From the NCBI GenBank assembly GCA_034509425.1, contig JAVTVJ010000458.1, forward strand, positions 248,001 through 312,000: 64,000 nt of DNA. The letters run 5' to 3'. This stretch comes from Eopsaltria australis. Taxonomy: Eukaryota; Chordata; Aves; Passeriformes; Petroicidae. Position numbers and translations under genes: made by a program. The notes beneath the pieces were generated by a model that did not search any database, was not told the DNA's origin, and was given only the letters and a program-made list of their open reading frames with translations. Below, piece by piece: positions 23,361-37,080 of this stretch (position 1 is its first letter; the number at the start of each line of letters is the position of its first letter).

Positions 23361-26300
23361 GAATTTTAAGGTGCTTTCTTCCTCCTTCCCTCCTTACTTT
23401 GCCAATCCTATAATTATTTTGAAGCACTGCAAGATAAGATCACCTGCAAGGAGTAAAACTCTGAAAGTTCGTATTCAATCGAGGCGTTGTAAAACAAACA
23501 ATTTGAGCTTCCTCAGTGGTAAGGGAGAAAATGAGAAGGGAAAAATGAGTGTTTGTGAGGAGACAGAGCAGGCAGAGATCCCTGTGGTGGTGTCCTGACT
23601 GCAGATGGCAGCATGGCACTTCCTGCCTCGCTGCGGGACCTCGAGCAGCTCGGGAGGCTCAGGGTGGGACTGTCCTCTCCAGCCTGGTGCTCTCGAGGAG
23701 CCAGGCAATCCAGGCCAGGTGGAAAGCAAGAAAGCTTTGCAGGAGCTCATAAGTGGTTCTTAATATTAATGGAGTCTGGAATTGCAGCCTTCATTTGGGC
23801 GTAGCTTTGCTTCAAGGTCTCTTAGAAGCAGGCGAAGATTTTCCTCTGAGAGTTTCAGTGCCATTTTCAGTCTGGAAGGAGCCTTAAATCTGATGGAATG
23901 ACACAGCTGACAGGCAAAGTTAGGGGAAAAAAATTAGCATCAGCATAATTGATCTCACTTATTTGTTGCTCTGCCTGATTAACCAGGTATTAGCTTCTTA
24001 GAAATGCAGTACAACACAGGAAATGTCTAGAGAATCCTCAGCTTAAAATTAAAAATAAATTGAGAACTGAAGTATCCCTCTTTCTTCAAGGCCCCACAGA
24101 AAAGCTTTAACTCACTGGAAATAGAATACAATATTTATCCGTATTTTGAACAGTTTAATAAAACTTTTCTGTTTTTCTGTTTACTTCTCTCTCATCAGAA
24201 GTATCACAAAGTTTTCAGTGGGGATAGTATTCTAGTTAAGCTGTAGTTGGTCAAGGAATTAATCATTAAAGTAACGCATACTTCAGAAGTATTTACTTTA
24301 TTATTGATAATATAATTTAACTTGGTAAATATATTTAACTTAATATATTTCTTGGGAACAAATCCTCAGCATGGCTAAGTCTGTTAGAGTTCTTCCCCCA
24401 GCTGTTTTTTTTTTTTTCTGGGAGCTTCGTTTTATTACAAATGTAATGATAAAAGCATGCATAAAAAAACTTCTCATTCAGAGCAGTCATCATATGTTAG
24501 AAAGTTTCAGGATATATTGTTTATTTTATTCTACTTTGTTCTCTTTACCATGACAAATTTATATGGTAATCTATGCCACTATGTATAACATTTTTTATTA
24601 AAAGTATTTAAATGTGCTAAGTTAAATTACATATTGGAAAAAACTCCTGCCAGTTTGTTCATCTGTTTGAACTCCCATCACTGAGGAGAGGGCAGTGCTG
24701 TTTCCAGCATTTCTGTAGGCCTGATCTAAGTGATTTTTTCAATGGAGTTCTGGTACAGTTCCTGTGAGTCAAAAAGGTTCTGCCATTGTCTGCTGAAACA
24801 CACTTTGTCGTGCAGTAATGCTGCTAACAAAGAAAGCAAGCTCATGACTCTCAAAGTCCCTTCTGTGGCAGTAAAAACCTAGAAAGTGGAATGGAAAGGA
24901 ATTCTCTTCTGCAGAAGTTGGTTGGGGAAAAGAGCTTTTCCTTTTATCTGTGACAGGGGGTTCCTATCGGGAAAAGCAGAATAGAACTGTGGGGTTTTTT
25001 TAGTGCTCAGTAGCTGGTACCAGCTTATCTTCATAGAGCTGCACCTGGCATTGGTAGGATAATATGCTGGATAGATAAGAAAATAGATTATTGTTACCAT
25101 TTGTACTGATTTTGTTAAAATTACAGCTGTCCTTCTTTTAGGGATGTTTTTCTGCATGAAAAGGATCACATTGTTTGGGAGAAGGGGAACTAATCACCAA
25201 AATGGCCATTTTCACTAATTTGGAACCACATTTAAACACATGAATTCACTTTTTTTTATTTAAATACAAGTAATTTCATTAAGGCATTATTTACACAAAT
25301 TGGGCCATTAGAGGAGATCCTTTGTGTTGTGTTGGACTGTGACTAAAAGAAAATTGTATTTCTTGGTAAGTAAAAACAAGAAAATAATTTCTTAAAGCTC
25401 AATGGATCTTTTAAAAGTCAGTCTCACTCCTACCCTGGCTCTGTATTTGCAGTCTGGGTGGTTTTATCTCCTGTGAGGCTCTGGAAGGTGTCTCAGGATA
25501 GGCTACTTGAGAGTTCTCTCTGTTAGCCAGCAAAAAAGAAATAAATAAATATTATTACAAATAATCCTGAGGCACAGTATCTCCAGCTGTTGTCCCACCA
25601 CCCTTCAGCCTCTGAGACCAACAGGATCTTTGTGGTTCAGGATGATTTCGTGTCAGGCACTTTCTGAATTCTCAGAAAACTGTAGGACAGGCTGGTGAAC
25701 TGAAATACAGTTCAGTTAAAAAGGGAGATGTGCTAGTTCGAAAAGTGAAAATAAGATGCCTGATGTGAGGGGAAAATATCATCATTATCACTTTTACCAT
25801 AGTGCAGCTCTTTTATGAGCCAAGAGTTCTCTGAAGGAGACTAAAGAAAATTCTGTTCACTGGGAAGTGTCTCTTCAGTTTGTAAAGGGGACTGATATTA
25901 TTACAGGCTGCACATCTCAACTATTGTTAGTTTTGTCCATGCAAGACTTGCTACTCAGAGACTTGAAATGATATTGTGTTACAGCTAAAAATATATGTTT
26001 TCTTTGGAAGCTCTAAATTTTGTGTCTGTCTGAATGGTATTGATTCAGGTCTTTAAAGAAAGGAAATTATGCCTTTGCTTTACTGCTAAATTTGTCTAAG
26101 TAATCTATAAAATGACAGAAAGTCATTATAACAGTTGTACTCAAAAAGCATGCAAGCAGAGATGGAAGGGTTTTTCTACTAAAAAACCCCAAAATATCTC
26201 TTTAGTGGTCATGTGGGCAAATAAATACAGCTGAAATTTTTATGGGGAAGCAATTGGAGACTCCTGAAGCAGCTGAGGACACTTTGAGTCATAAACTACA

Positions 26301-29300
26301 GGAAACTGAAGAGGGAAAGTGTGTTCTTAATGTAATGTCCCCTAAGAGAGAGGTCACATTTTGTTGTATTTTTATGTGAGAAAGGGCAAGGGACACTGGT
26401 ACTGATATTATTCTGAAGTTACCAGGAGGAGTTAATAAATACCAGTGACAATAGACCTTCAGAGCAGCATGCTTTTTTGGGGGGATGTAATAGAGATAAT
26501 TCTTTTAAAGGAGTTTTACCAAGTGATAAACCTTATTCATAATAAGATTTTTCAAACTAGGATATTTGGAGTGTTATAGAAATCAAACTGACTTTCCATG
26601 TCATCAGATTTCCATTGTTTTGGCAGTTGTGGTCCTCACAGAAATTTTCTTTGGTGCAGAAACATCCAGCATCTTTAAAGTTTATTTGTCTGCAAGCTTT
26701 GTAAAAGCTCAGTTATTTTTGACATTCACCTCAGTGGGAGCAAACCGTGTGAAGTGTTCCATCCTGACACAAATCTTGTAATTCTCTTTGCATTTGCATG
26801 GGAATGATGAGAAGAAGGGAGAGGAGTTTTCCTCAGTCTCATTTTCATGTAACACAATTTCGAAATCCGAGATCTTTGCTCATGCACTTTAAAACAACAT
26901 TCAGACATTTCAAATGCCTGTCTAGGTATCAGCCTGTCTAGTCAAAACATGCATAATTATAGAGCACAGTGTTATCTGTGGCAGCTTGATTCAAAGAGGG
27001 TAATGCTGCAAAGATTCTTCAGAACTTGCTGTGCATTCTCCTTCTTGTCCCTTTCTTTTACTAAATGCTATTGCAGATGTGCCTTTGGTTTGAAAATAGT
27101 AGAATGCATACTGTAGGAACAGGGGAATCTTTGCAAGTTTACACCTGGTCACTCAGGAAGGGTCCTGTGATCTCTTGGGTTGTCATCTTTAACTTCAGAA
27201 GGAGTTTTTTTTCTGACTTGGTGCTGCTGAGGAGCTGTGAGTGCCCATTGGAGCAGCTCTTCTCCCACTGCAGGAGCTGGAAGATGCAATGTGCTCCTCA
27301 TCTGTGATTTTCTGCTTTTTTGGGGATTCTCCCTCCCTCCAGCTGGACTCTGGTCTGGCAGTGAATTCAGCTGCACTGTCAGGACACTGTACCAAGTTTG
27401 GGAAGCCGCTGAGGGAGGGACAGGCATGGAGATGGATTTTTGTCATGTTTGCTGATGCAAATCTTCATTAGTGGAGTTCAGCTGGTGGGATTCTCTCATC
27501 TGTGAACTCATCCACACTTCTGAATAGAAATGTCAGGTGACACAGTGATCTCTGCTGGTTTGTTAGGAGCTGATGGAGACAGGCATCACACTCCTTCCAG
27601 AAATCTGAATGGGAAGTAGACCTCATTTCAAATCCATTGCATTTGGGGACCTCACTGTCTCAATTCTGTGATTCTATCACTGCCTGCTTAGACCTGCTTA
27701 CAGTTATGGGATATTTGATTTTCTGATTTAAAATGTACTGAAATGTCATTACAGCTTCCCACTCACTATGAGAACAGTATGCTCAGGATGTGAATTGAAG
27801 GAATATTGCACTCTTCCTGAAAATAATAGCTCTGAAACTCACCTGTTCTGTGAATCTTTAGCTGCAGGATTTCTTTTTTTTTGTTTTGTTTTGTGTAATA
27901 ACAGTGAGTTTAATTTAGAATCCTGTAATCATCAGGAGGCAGGGCTGATGCTTCTGAGGTGTAAAATAGACATAGCCCTGGTGTTTTGCATTGACAGATA
28001 CAGAGTAAATTGCACTCAAAGAACATTTTCTCCTAAATTTAGCTAAATAGTTGTTTGTATAAGCCCTTCCTAAAAGCCCTTTCAAAACTGATTACCATGA
28101 TTCTAAGTGTCCTTGTTGTTTTACCTGAATTTTCTGACTGGTAATTTTGCTTGTGGTTCTGATCTGCTGCCATGTATATACATTTCACAGAAAAATGAAA
28201 TTTGCGGAAATTTGAAGATATTTCTAACTGAAATATGAGTCAAAGTGTGCAAGTCAGAACTTAGCAATTAATTATTTCAAAGTGCATCACTACTGAAATA
28301 ATGCTGGTCAAGAAAATGCTTTTCCTCTCTGCAACATTGGTAGAAAATCTTCAGTGATTTCTCATAATACTTTTCACTGGAAAAGCATTGGGGAAGGTAT
28401 CTGGAAAGTGCCCCCTTTGCCTCATAGTAGAAGGCAAAAACAGAGCATGAAGAGGAGTGAAAAAGAAATTTGTGTTATGTGTGAGGAAATAATGAAGGAT
28501 TTTGAATAGGACAAAAAACCCTAATTCAAAGCAAACAAAGGCACTTTTTTTTTCTATTTCCCCCTGATAAGGGCTCATTGACTGAGTTTATGGTGGAGTT
28601 GGTAAATGAGGTTCCAGCACTGATAACTGAGTGATTTTTGTACAAGCCAGGAGGGCACACAACACCCTCTACAGCAGCTCTTGCCTTGGGATAGAATCAA
28701 CATAACTTTTGAACCATTAAGTGCATCTCACATAATTTTTTCAGTGGGATAACTGAAAAGTTTACTCTTTTCTCCTTGTGACCCAGCTCTGTTATTTCAA
28801 ATGTCTTACTTAGCTATAAACTCTTGCTAACGATGAAGTTTGCCTTAACTGTGGTTTAATTTTCACACTTGTTTATTTTCCTGTTTTCTCACAGAAGGTA
28901 TTGCACTCAATATCTGCAGTTGATAGCAATTTCCTGACCAGTGAGTGCCTGGTGTCTTGGTGACTGTGGTATTGATAGTGCTTTCTTTTCTGTGAAATAA
29001 TTGATCAGAATGGCTTAATTTCTGTGAATCTTTAGGACTAATCCTGTTGATGATAAATTTAGATTAAAGATGTAAAATAATTCTTCAAATAAAAAAATAT
29101 TTTAGGCTTTTAGGAGCACTGTTCTTGCATGAAGTCCACAAAAAGCCCTTTAGAACCTGTTCTAGGTAGTACAGCAGGCTTCTGACAGCTCTAGTCTTGC
29201 AACAGAGCTTTGAGTTTGAGTGGATGAAGCAAAAAAAAAGGAATAAGAAACCTAGAATAATCCATGGGAGCTATTTCTGTGTCTCCTTCTGTTGCAGCAT

Positions 29301-30532
29301 TTGTGCTGTGTGTGTAGAGATCTTTGTGCTGGGAACACACACACACCAGAAATGGTTGGTTACTTAGAACTGCAGTGATCCAGAACCTCTCAGACCTCAC
29401 AGTGGCAGGCAGGGATTTGGTAGAAATTTGGAAGCAAACGTGACAATTTATGGTGCAAATGCTGCAGGAAAGGGCTTTTCTCATGCTGTTTCTCTGTTTG
29501 CCAGCTCTGAACGCCATCGCAGCTGATGTTATGTACTGAAGTCGTGTACTGAAGTGTACTCAGTGATGTTAAGCCAGCAAACATGAAAACAAGGAAATAG
29601 CACGAGAAAGCCCTTTGTCCTGTCTCTGGTTGCCGAAGAAATTTATCGTCTCATCTCCAGAGGGGTTTGGAAGTGACGATGAACTGTTCAAGCTGCCCTA
29701 CTCAAAGGTATCAAGGGCAAGGATTTTTTAAAAAAGGAAAAGACAAAGAAATTTTAGTACGTTGTGCTATAGTGTTCTATAACGTAGTTTTGCTAAGAGA
29801 AAAAAAAGTAATGTGACCCATCCTTCTTCACAGTTGGTGATTATGGTAAATTTATTTTGCTTGTAATCATCTTCTTGTCCCAGATTTTTTTTCCCCTTAT
29901 TTATTTTAGTTGAAACAATTAGGAATTTTGTTTCTATGAATATATTAAAAGGGAGCAATAAATTTTATTCATATGTTAAAAAGAGAATGTAAAGTTCTTT
30001 ATACTCCCTGCATTTAAAAGAAAAACAAATGAGTTGTTGTCACTTATAGCACCATTATACATGTTAAGAATTAAGTGTTATTTATATCTATTCCATAATA
30101 TTTTTAATGATGATATTGCTGCTATGGATCATAAACAGAAATGATCAAGTCACTGCTTTCTCATTTTCTAGGCACAATAGTAGTAGTGAAAAACTAGTAC
30201 TTCCTGCTTTCTTATCCACAACGTTTTGTAATAAATGGTCACCTTTGAAATAACTGGAAAGCATTCACACAACTTTTAAAAAGAAAAATTAATTTGCATT
30301 TTGCTTGCTAAAGTCTAGATAATGTCTATTTAACAGGTGCCAAACATTTAACCTTTTGAAGTATTTTTATTTAAAAACAATAAATCATAAACCCAGTGGC
30401 TTGGTTTTCAGTGTAATAAAATAGGAAATAGTAGACATAATTTTTTCACTGTTAGCCAGCACATGGGGAGGAAAAATGGCGTACTGTTGGTTGTTTTGTT
30501 TTTGTTATTTTACCCCAAATTATTCTTCTATA
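23361..30532. other. Intron downstream of the exon, no confirmed gene
   Basis: AT-rich intronic sequence. I looked for the next known protocadherin segments (a short PMKEVV-like exon, the RRVTFHLP CM3 exon) and did not see them. A 46-bp candidate exon at 28895-28940 is listed separately. A short 'attctgtgattctat' string near 27663-27677 may be a CR1 tail remnant but is too short to call. A local direct repeat of 'gtactgaagt' occurs near 29533-29555. Confidence 0.65.
28895..28940 (+). other. Candidate cassette exon (46 bp) inside the long intron
   Basis: A strong acceptor (ttattttcctgttttctcac followed by AG at 28893-28894) is followed 46 bp later by GTGAGT at 28941. Read in phase 0 after the HTRQ codon it gives Lys-Val-Leu-His-Ser-Ile-Ser-Ala-Val-Asp-Ser-Asn-Phe-Leu-Thr with no stop. 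If the donor were skipped, the frame ends at TGA seven codons later. Its length is not a multiple of three, so inclusion would shift the downstream frame. The peptide is not one I recognise, and chance pairs of splice-like sites occur in long introns. Confidence 0.25.
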
Positions 30533-30591
30533 AAGTTTTGGGTTTTTTGTTTGTTTGTATTGTTTGGGGTTTTTTTTCTGGGTTTTTTTGG

Positions 30592-30621
<30 letters not shown>
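30533..30621. repeat. T-rich low-complexity tract with 29-T run
   Basis: A T/G-rich stretch (gtttgtttgtattgtttggg and similar) ends in about 29 consecutive T at 30593-30621. The plus-strand frame over it is only a phenylalanine run and is not a gene. It could be the A tail of a retroposed sequence on the minus strand, but no recognisable body adjoins it. Confidence 0.9.
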
Positions 30622-30623
<2 letters not shown>

Positions 30624-33600
30624 TTGGTTTTAATTTAAAGTCTTTTATTATAATTTGTTATTTAGCACAGCTCATTTACAAAACAAAACTTGAGCATCAT
30701 AGCTTTGTTTGAAGGTCGGTTGCAAGTTCTTGTATATTGCCTCACATTTTAGGGAGTAATGCTTAATATGTATCATCTATAATACTAGAATTTCATATGC
30801 AATGCAGAATCTCTTAGGAAGCAAAGGAGTATAAAGAACCCTGTTTTCTGCACTTATATGGAGACATGTAATATTAGTTTGCTAGAATAAAGTGAAATAC
30901 AGACACTGCTTTTAACCAGGATGTATACAGTATATAGAACTTTCTTTTAAAGAAAAAAAAAAAAGTTATTAATGATTCATGAATTAGACTACAACATGGA
31001 ATTCTTACACATTACTGTATGTTTGATGTAAAGATATTTATAGGCTTGTACTTAATAATCACGTTGCCTCAGTTCTTGGACTGCAGAATGTCTACCATGA
31101 CTGTTGCCTATAGTTTGCTCCACATTTGCTATCTGGCTCTTTTAAAGAAAAAAAATGTGTATTTGGCTATTTGATCTGTAAAATAAATTCTATTAATAAT
31201 GAAGTACGTATTGTAATTCAGCATATTGTATCGCATAATTATAGCTATGACTGTTACAGAAGAGTTTTCATTTCCAATGATGGAATCATTTCCTTGGGAA
31301 GAAGTTCACGTCCCTGTGAGACACTTTTGCTGTTCCTCTTTATCGCAGCCTTGCAGCATTTATGCCTCAAACTAAAAACCCCCAGCACTCCCAGTGCTCA
31401 GACATTTATTGACTCAGTGCCACAACTCAGCCAGTTTAAAGTTCATTCCCAACACAGAGAGGGATTTATCCCAGGAATGCTGTTCAGGGTCCCACATGCT
31501 GCTCCTGCAGTTGCTGCTGCACCTTGTGGAGGTTCTTCCTAGGTGGGTGTTGGGAAAATTCAGTGATGTTTGAGTAACAACCCTTGGGCCTCGTTCAGAG
31601 GGGTTTGTCAGGCAGACAGGATGATTTCACAGACTTGGAGTTTCTGTTTTTACTTTTGAGTCTTTGGATTATTCTCCTTACAGTTGGATTTCCTTTTCGA
31701 GAAAACCTCTATATGTAAACTTAATGTTTGATTAAGAGAAGCACCAAATAATTTCAATGTTTACATTGAAACTTTTTTTTTTTTTAATTAAATCAAGGGA
31801 TACTGAGTGAAGATAGTGTAATTCAGTCATCTCAAGTGAACATGTAGTTGCCCTCAGTTTTTTTCTCTGGTGGTGACAAGGCACAGATAGGCTGTAGCAG
31901 GTTATTTTGCTTTTAGGACTGCATGCCCTCTAGAAGTGCCTACTTTCTTACACTGAGTACGAAGAGAACCTTTGATAAGTACCTTCCTTGTACCAGATGT
32001 GCCAGTGATGTCCTTTCAGAGAAAAATATACTTAATTTTAAGTTCCTTTGCTTTTAACTCAGCTGAAGCTCTCACTTTTTCCTTGTATTACACTGGTCCT
32101 ATCATTCTAGTCTACCAATAAATAATTATAAAATAATCTAGGATAATTTTAAAATTTCCAAAAGTTACATGAATAAAATAAAAGGTACATGGTTTAATTA
32201 TTGGACCAAATCAGTAATCTCCCTCCTCTGGTTCTCTCGTGAGTCAGCCCACCCTAATATGATAATCTTCCAAATGCCCTAAGGGGAAACCAGAAACCTC
32301 TTAAGTAGCACAGTTTCATGTATTTTGTCTGTTTCAATTTTTGTTTTCTTACACCTAAGTATCACTTTTTAAAAAGCTGTTTTTTCGTGGACTGGTGTAA
32401 AACTTGTTCAGAGCTCATTTGCTCCTGATGGTGGAATGGGTTCATGAAAACCTCATGAAAGCCTAATTTTTATTGCCAGATATGTGTGTGTGCTGGATAT
32501 CAATTTCTACACTTTTCTGTGATGAAGGCCAGTCAAACATTTCTATTATTTTTGCTTTGAATAATACCCTGAGTCAAAGCTAGGTATATGTGTTTTGAAA
32601 CCAACTCTGTTTCTCAAATGTTTTCACGTACAGAAATATTTTTTTCTGACTGCTTAGAAGTCAGAGTAAATTATGAGCAAAAATTACTGAGATGACTAAA
32701 TGTTACTTTTGAACTTGACAACTCATTATATTTTCTTTGGAATATCAATATATTTCTCATACTTCAGACTGCAATTATTGCAGTCACCTCAGCATAAACT
32801 TCTCAAGAAATTCCCCTTTTCTCTGGTGCTCATTGCCTCGTTCCCAGAGCAGCCTGTAGGGAAATCCCCAGAGCCTGTTTTGGGTTCCAGTGCAATGTGG
32901 GGCTGAACAAAAAGAAAACTTCTTTATTTATCACCAGTTTTAAATTTAACTGATCCCATGGCTGCTTGCAGCCCTCCAGCACAGCAGCCAGGGCTGGCTC
33001 TCAGATGAACTGGTTGCATCCACTGCTGTGTTGCCAGTTCCTGGAATTATTCTGGATTTGTTTGTCTACCAAAGCTCCCCCCACCCAACCTCAAACACCC
33101 CTGAGAGCGAGCGAGGCACTGCAGGAACTTAGGGGGATTTAAATCCTTCAGAGTTTAATTGAGTGGGGGACTTCTGAAGGGCAGTAGGGGGCTGTCAGGA
33201 ACAAAGCTGGTTTGTGATGTAAATAGAATTATATTTTTAACATGAACTTTAATGCTGCAGGGTTTTTTTTTTGGTTATACTTTTCCGGTGATTTTCCCAT
33301 TTTACCATAAAACATACATTTATGGTGTATCCTGCTCTTACGTATTATTTGTAAAATCTTTTTAACAAATGATTTGAATATATATTTTTGCTTTCATATT
33401 GAATTACTGAGCACTGTTCCTTTTATGTCTTATTTATCTATTTCTAAAATAAATTTGGTTTGATGATTATATTTGTATACCTTCTGGAGAAGCACTGTTT
33501 TTAAACACACCTCTGCTCTGTTTAATGCATGCACACCACCAACCTCTACAGAGACTGCCACTTTTCACAGTTCAGGAGCTATGATTATTAGATAACTTAA

Positions 33601-36600
33601 CCACACATAAACTTTACAAGAAGAAATATGAAGAATTACGCCTCTTTCTAAACCTCATGCTCTTTAGCAGCACATGCCTTTTGTCTACAATTTTTTCAAA
33701 GAAATCCAAGCAGGAATCCCAAGAGTTACACATTTTCCAGTGATGTTTCTATGCATTTGTGAGTGTTTATATCTGTCTCTGTATGTATTTTGTTTCCATG
33801 TGTATATAAGGAGCATACACATTTATCACACATTAAATTAGCAAAGGTTATAGTCAGTAAATATTGCACAGACTGGAACTGCAGAGATGTGCCCATCCCA
33901 ATATCTCTCACTGTGAAAGATAGCCAGGCTCTAAGGATTTCAATCTGCCACATTATTTGATTTTTGGGAAGATTTGTCTTCCCTTCTGAGAATGTACTGG
34001 GCTCTCAATATGTGAGAAAATGACTCTTGGTGATTTGGAGGTTAGGATACAAATATGAAAAGTGCAGTTTTGAGTTTTAGTGCTATGATTCTTTCACTAG
34101 GTTATTCCAATACTGTCTCTCAGTATTCTAAAAGAGATTTTTTTTTTACTCTATAGACTCATATTCTTAAATTTTGCCACTGAAAATTCAGCAAAAATGA
34201 CATTTTTATATTTTCTCCAAATTGTGAGCTTCTGCTTGTTTCATAAACAGACACATGTAAATCAAATTCAGTTACTTACATGCATAGAGGTGGATATTAA
34301 GTGCGATATCTGGAATTTTTCAGGGGCACTATTGACATTTTGCAATCTTTTAAATAGGTTTTATTCATTTGTGTTTTAGTTTCCAAGGAAGGTGTTCATT
34401 CAAGCTGAAACAACTTATTTCCAATAAAAGCAGAATGATGGTATCAGAGGTATTGGGTTTGATTTCTCATCACTGAATTCCAGCTGAGAATTATGAGCTG
34501 AATTTTGGTCTGTTGTTCTCAGCATTGTTCCCATCCTTTCCTAAGAGAAGTTCCATGGCTGTTGGATGGATGAGGTGCCCTCTGCTCCTGTTCTCTGTTT
34601 CTTTCTGGCCTGTGATCTGAAAGTCTCCAATCATAGGTTTTCCCACACAAAAATACTTTTCCTAGGTCTGGATCTAAACCATCCATGTGCTGATGGTTTT
34701 TCTGTCCCTCTCTTGTATGGAAAATAAATCAACAGGGGACAAATTCTGGTCTTTTCCAGACACTTGGGCACATGTGTTTCAGACAAGAAAATGAACTTCC
34801 AACAGGTGACTGGAATTTGGAAAATCCTTTCCTTTGAATGTTTAGGGGATTTGAGTAATTGGAAATCACTCAAAATTTTGTAATTATCTGACAACCAAAC
34901 TTGGCCAGTGTCTGCGCAGACAAGGTCATGACCACGTGCAGGACTTGGGGGGAGTTAGGATGGAAAGAGAAAAGGAAGATCTTTTCAGTCTATAATTATT
35001 ATTGTGGTGAGAAACTGAATCTAAATCTGAAGTGCCAAATCCCAGATGTTTGCAGGTGCAATTTTAGGTCACATTGTGACATTTCATTAATTGTATTAGT
35101 GTTGGTCTGTTATGGATAAAAGCAGCAGAATTCTGCTGCTGGCTCTGAATGTAAGGAACACGTGGATGTGTGTTCATATCTGGGCTGGAAAGTGATTCAG
35201 ATCAGGTTTATTGGAATTGACAGGTAAGGTGTCTTTATTGTATTGTTGACTGATTTTTGTAGATTGCTAAAAATTGTGTTTCCCTCCCTTTGAAAATGAA
35301 TGTATTTGGAGCTGGAAGTGAAGAAGAAAAGTAACTCAGACTTGGAAAAATATATGGTACAGTTTTCTTTGCTATTTAACTGGAAGAAACTATTTTAATT
35401 GCTAAAGATGGTACAAAAATATTTAAGTTGTGGGATTTTTTTGGTTTTGTTTTTCTTTGTTTCTTTTTAATTTTTAAACTTACCTGATGTATAATTACGG
35501 TTTTTGTATAACAATAAACTGCCTTCTAGCTTTGTTGCATTTTATTTCTTGAAATACATTAAAATAAATTGAAAAGCAAGTGCTTTTGCTTGCCAGTGCC
35601 CAGTTATTATAACTACCTAAACACACGGGTACAGATATTTTAAATTATACACTATGAAAGCATAAATGTTTTCTGCCTTCTGTTTTCCAACGTCTCTGTT
35701 TTTGGAGGTGTTTAACATGAAACTGTCTGTAGCCAACACACCAAGGAATCAAACTGAAGGTGGAAAAGGGCTTTTCTGTTTAAATAAGTCTATTTGTAAA
35801 CAAAACTTCAAGAGGGGAGGAAAACATTGGATTATGTTCTCAAGCTTAGCAGAAGGGAAGCAACAACTTCTCCAGCCTGCTGAGATTTTGATTGCTATTG
35901 ATTTCAAAGTTAGGAGCCCAAACAACTGCAATTTGTACAAGAAGTGTTTCTCCCAACTCGTGTTGAACTCAGGACTCGGTGAGAGCTCAGCTGAGAGCTG
36001 CTGCCACTTGTGAAGGGGTGGGAGATGTTGTTAGCAGCAGCAGGGATCAGCACTGCTGCATTCTCTGCTCACACTCCGTGCTGAGTCACCTTGATCTGTA
36101 ATATTCTCTACACCTGAGTGGGAATAACGGATTTGCCAAAAATCCTGCAAGAAAATATTCTTTTTTAACTCCTTCAGATAGCAGTGAGCTACTCTATCCA
36201 AATACAGATATCTAATACTTTTCAGAAGTGTCTTAGGCACACTTAAAACTTACATTTTAAATTCTTAAATTATACATTGTAGTAGATTGTCCATAGGTAT
36301 AGATACAGATACAGACAAAAAGATAAGGTAATTTTCTAAAACTTTTCTTGTTTTCTTTATAAGACAGTGTTCAAAGGCATTTCCTGCTGCTTAGAAGCAT
36401 GAGGCTGAATGGATTCTGCAATGGCCTGAAGTAGACTTTTAATCAGCAAAATAACATTGTGACTAATTTAAAAAACATGGATAAACAGATTGGTGTTTGC
36501 TTACACATGAAGCAGTCATCAAACCTACTGATTTTGCAAACAAGAGGCTGGAAGATTTGATGAATGCATTTTAAGAATCTCGTACAGCCAAATCAGTCCC

Positions 36601-37009
36601 TGCTAAATGATCTTTCCTGCTTCATTCCCTTTCTCCATCAGGTTTATTGTAAAACCACTTCTGTGCGTGTTGACTTCGGCCAACTTTTAATCCAAGTTGC
36701 TTCATTTCCTGTCCATCAAATGTTGTCTTTGTTCTTCCGTGTTGGAAAATAATACATTTATGGTCTAATGTTGTGAGATTCTTGTTTTCTTGTCTTTAAT
36801 GGATGGTTTAAGATTTTCTTATTGCTATGTAAGATCTTGCACTTGGTGTTGTGTCAGTTTGACATTTGACAAAGGCACTGTGATAATAATCAAAGTAATT
36901 AGTACCACATGTATACACTTTGGACAATACATTATAACCATTTAGGATATGTTGGTGGGTCATACACAATATATATCTATTTTTTATATCAGAATTCTTG
37001 AAGATTGCA
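30622..37009. other. Intron, no gene seen
   Basis: AT-rich intronic sequence with an A run near 30951-30963 and a small hairpin at 31752-31771. The longest plus-strand frame (31126-31542, 138 codons) has no known domain and a composition typical of random sequence. Confidence 0.6.
31752..31771. repeat. Small perfect hairpin, 8-bp arms
   Basis: TTTCAATG and CATTGAAA are exact reverse complements around a TTTA loop. The centre reads TGTTTAC, a forkhead-type core. It may be chance in AT-rich DNA. Confidence 0.75.
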
Positions 37010-37080
37010 GATCATGGAATCATAAAATGATTCAGGTTCTGAGAACTTGTGGAAGTCACCTACTCCAGTCATGGGATTCA
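37010..37080 (-). mobile_element. Diverged CR1 LINE 3'-end fragment, reverse orientation
   Basis: The string 'atcatggaatcataaaatga' followed by 'ttcaggttctgagaa' and 'gtcacctactccag' resembles the reverse complement of a CR1 3' end ('gaatcatagaat..ggttgga', 'gatcacctagtccaa') with many substitutions. It would be an old copy. Confidence 0.5.

Noticed and set aside
27655..27680. Possible CR1 tail 'attctgtgattctat'
   Set aside because: Only about 15 bases match and nothing upstream resembles CR1, so it cannot be separated from chance.
30476..30712. Plus-strand frame rich in phenylalanine
   Set aside because: It is a translation of the poly-T tract, not a gene.
31126..31542. 138-codon plus-strand frame
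   Set aside because: No known motif, no splice or promoter support; its length is within chance for 64 kb read in six frames.
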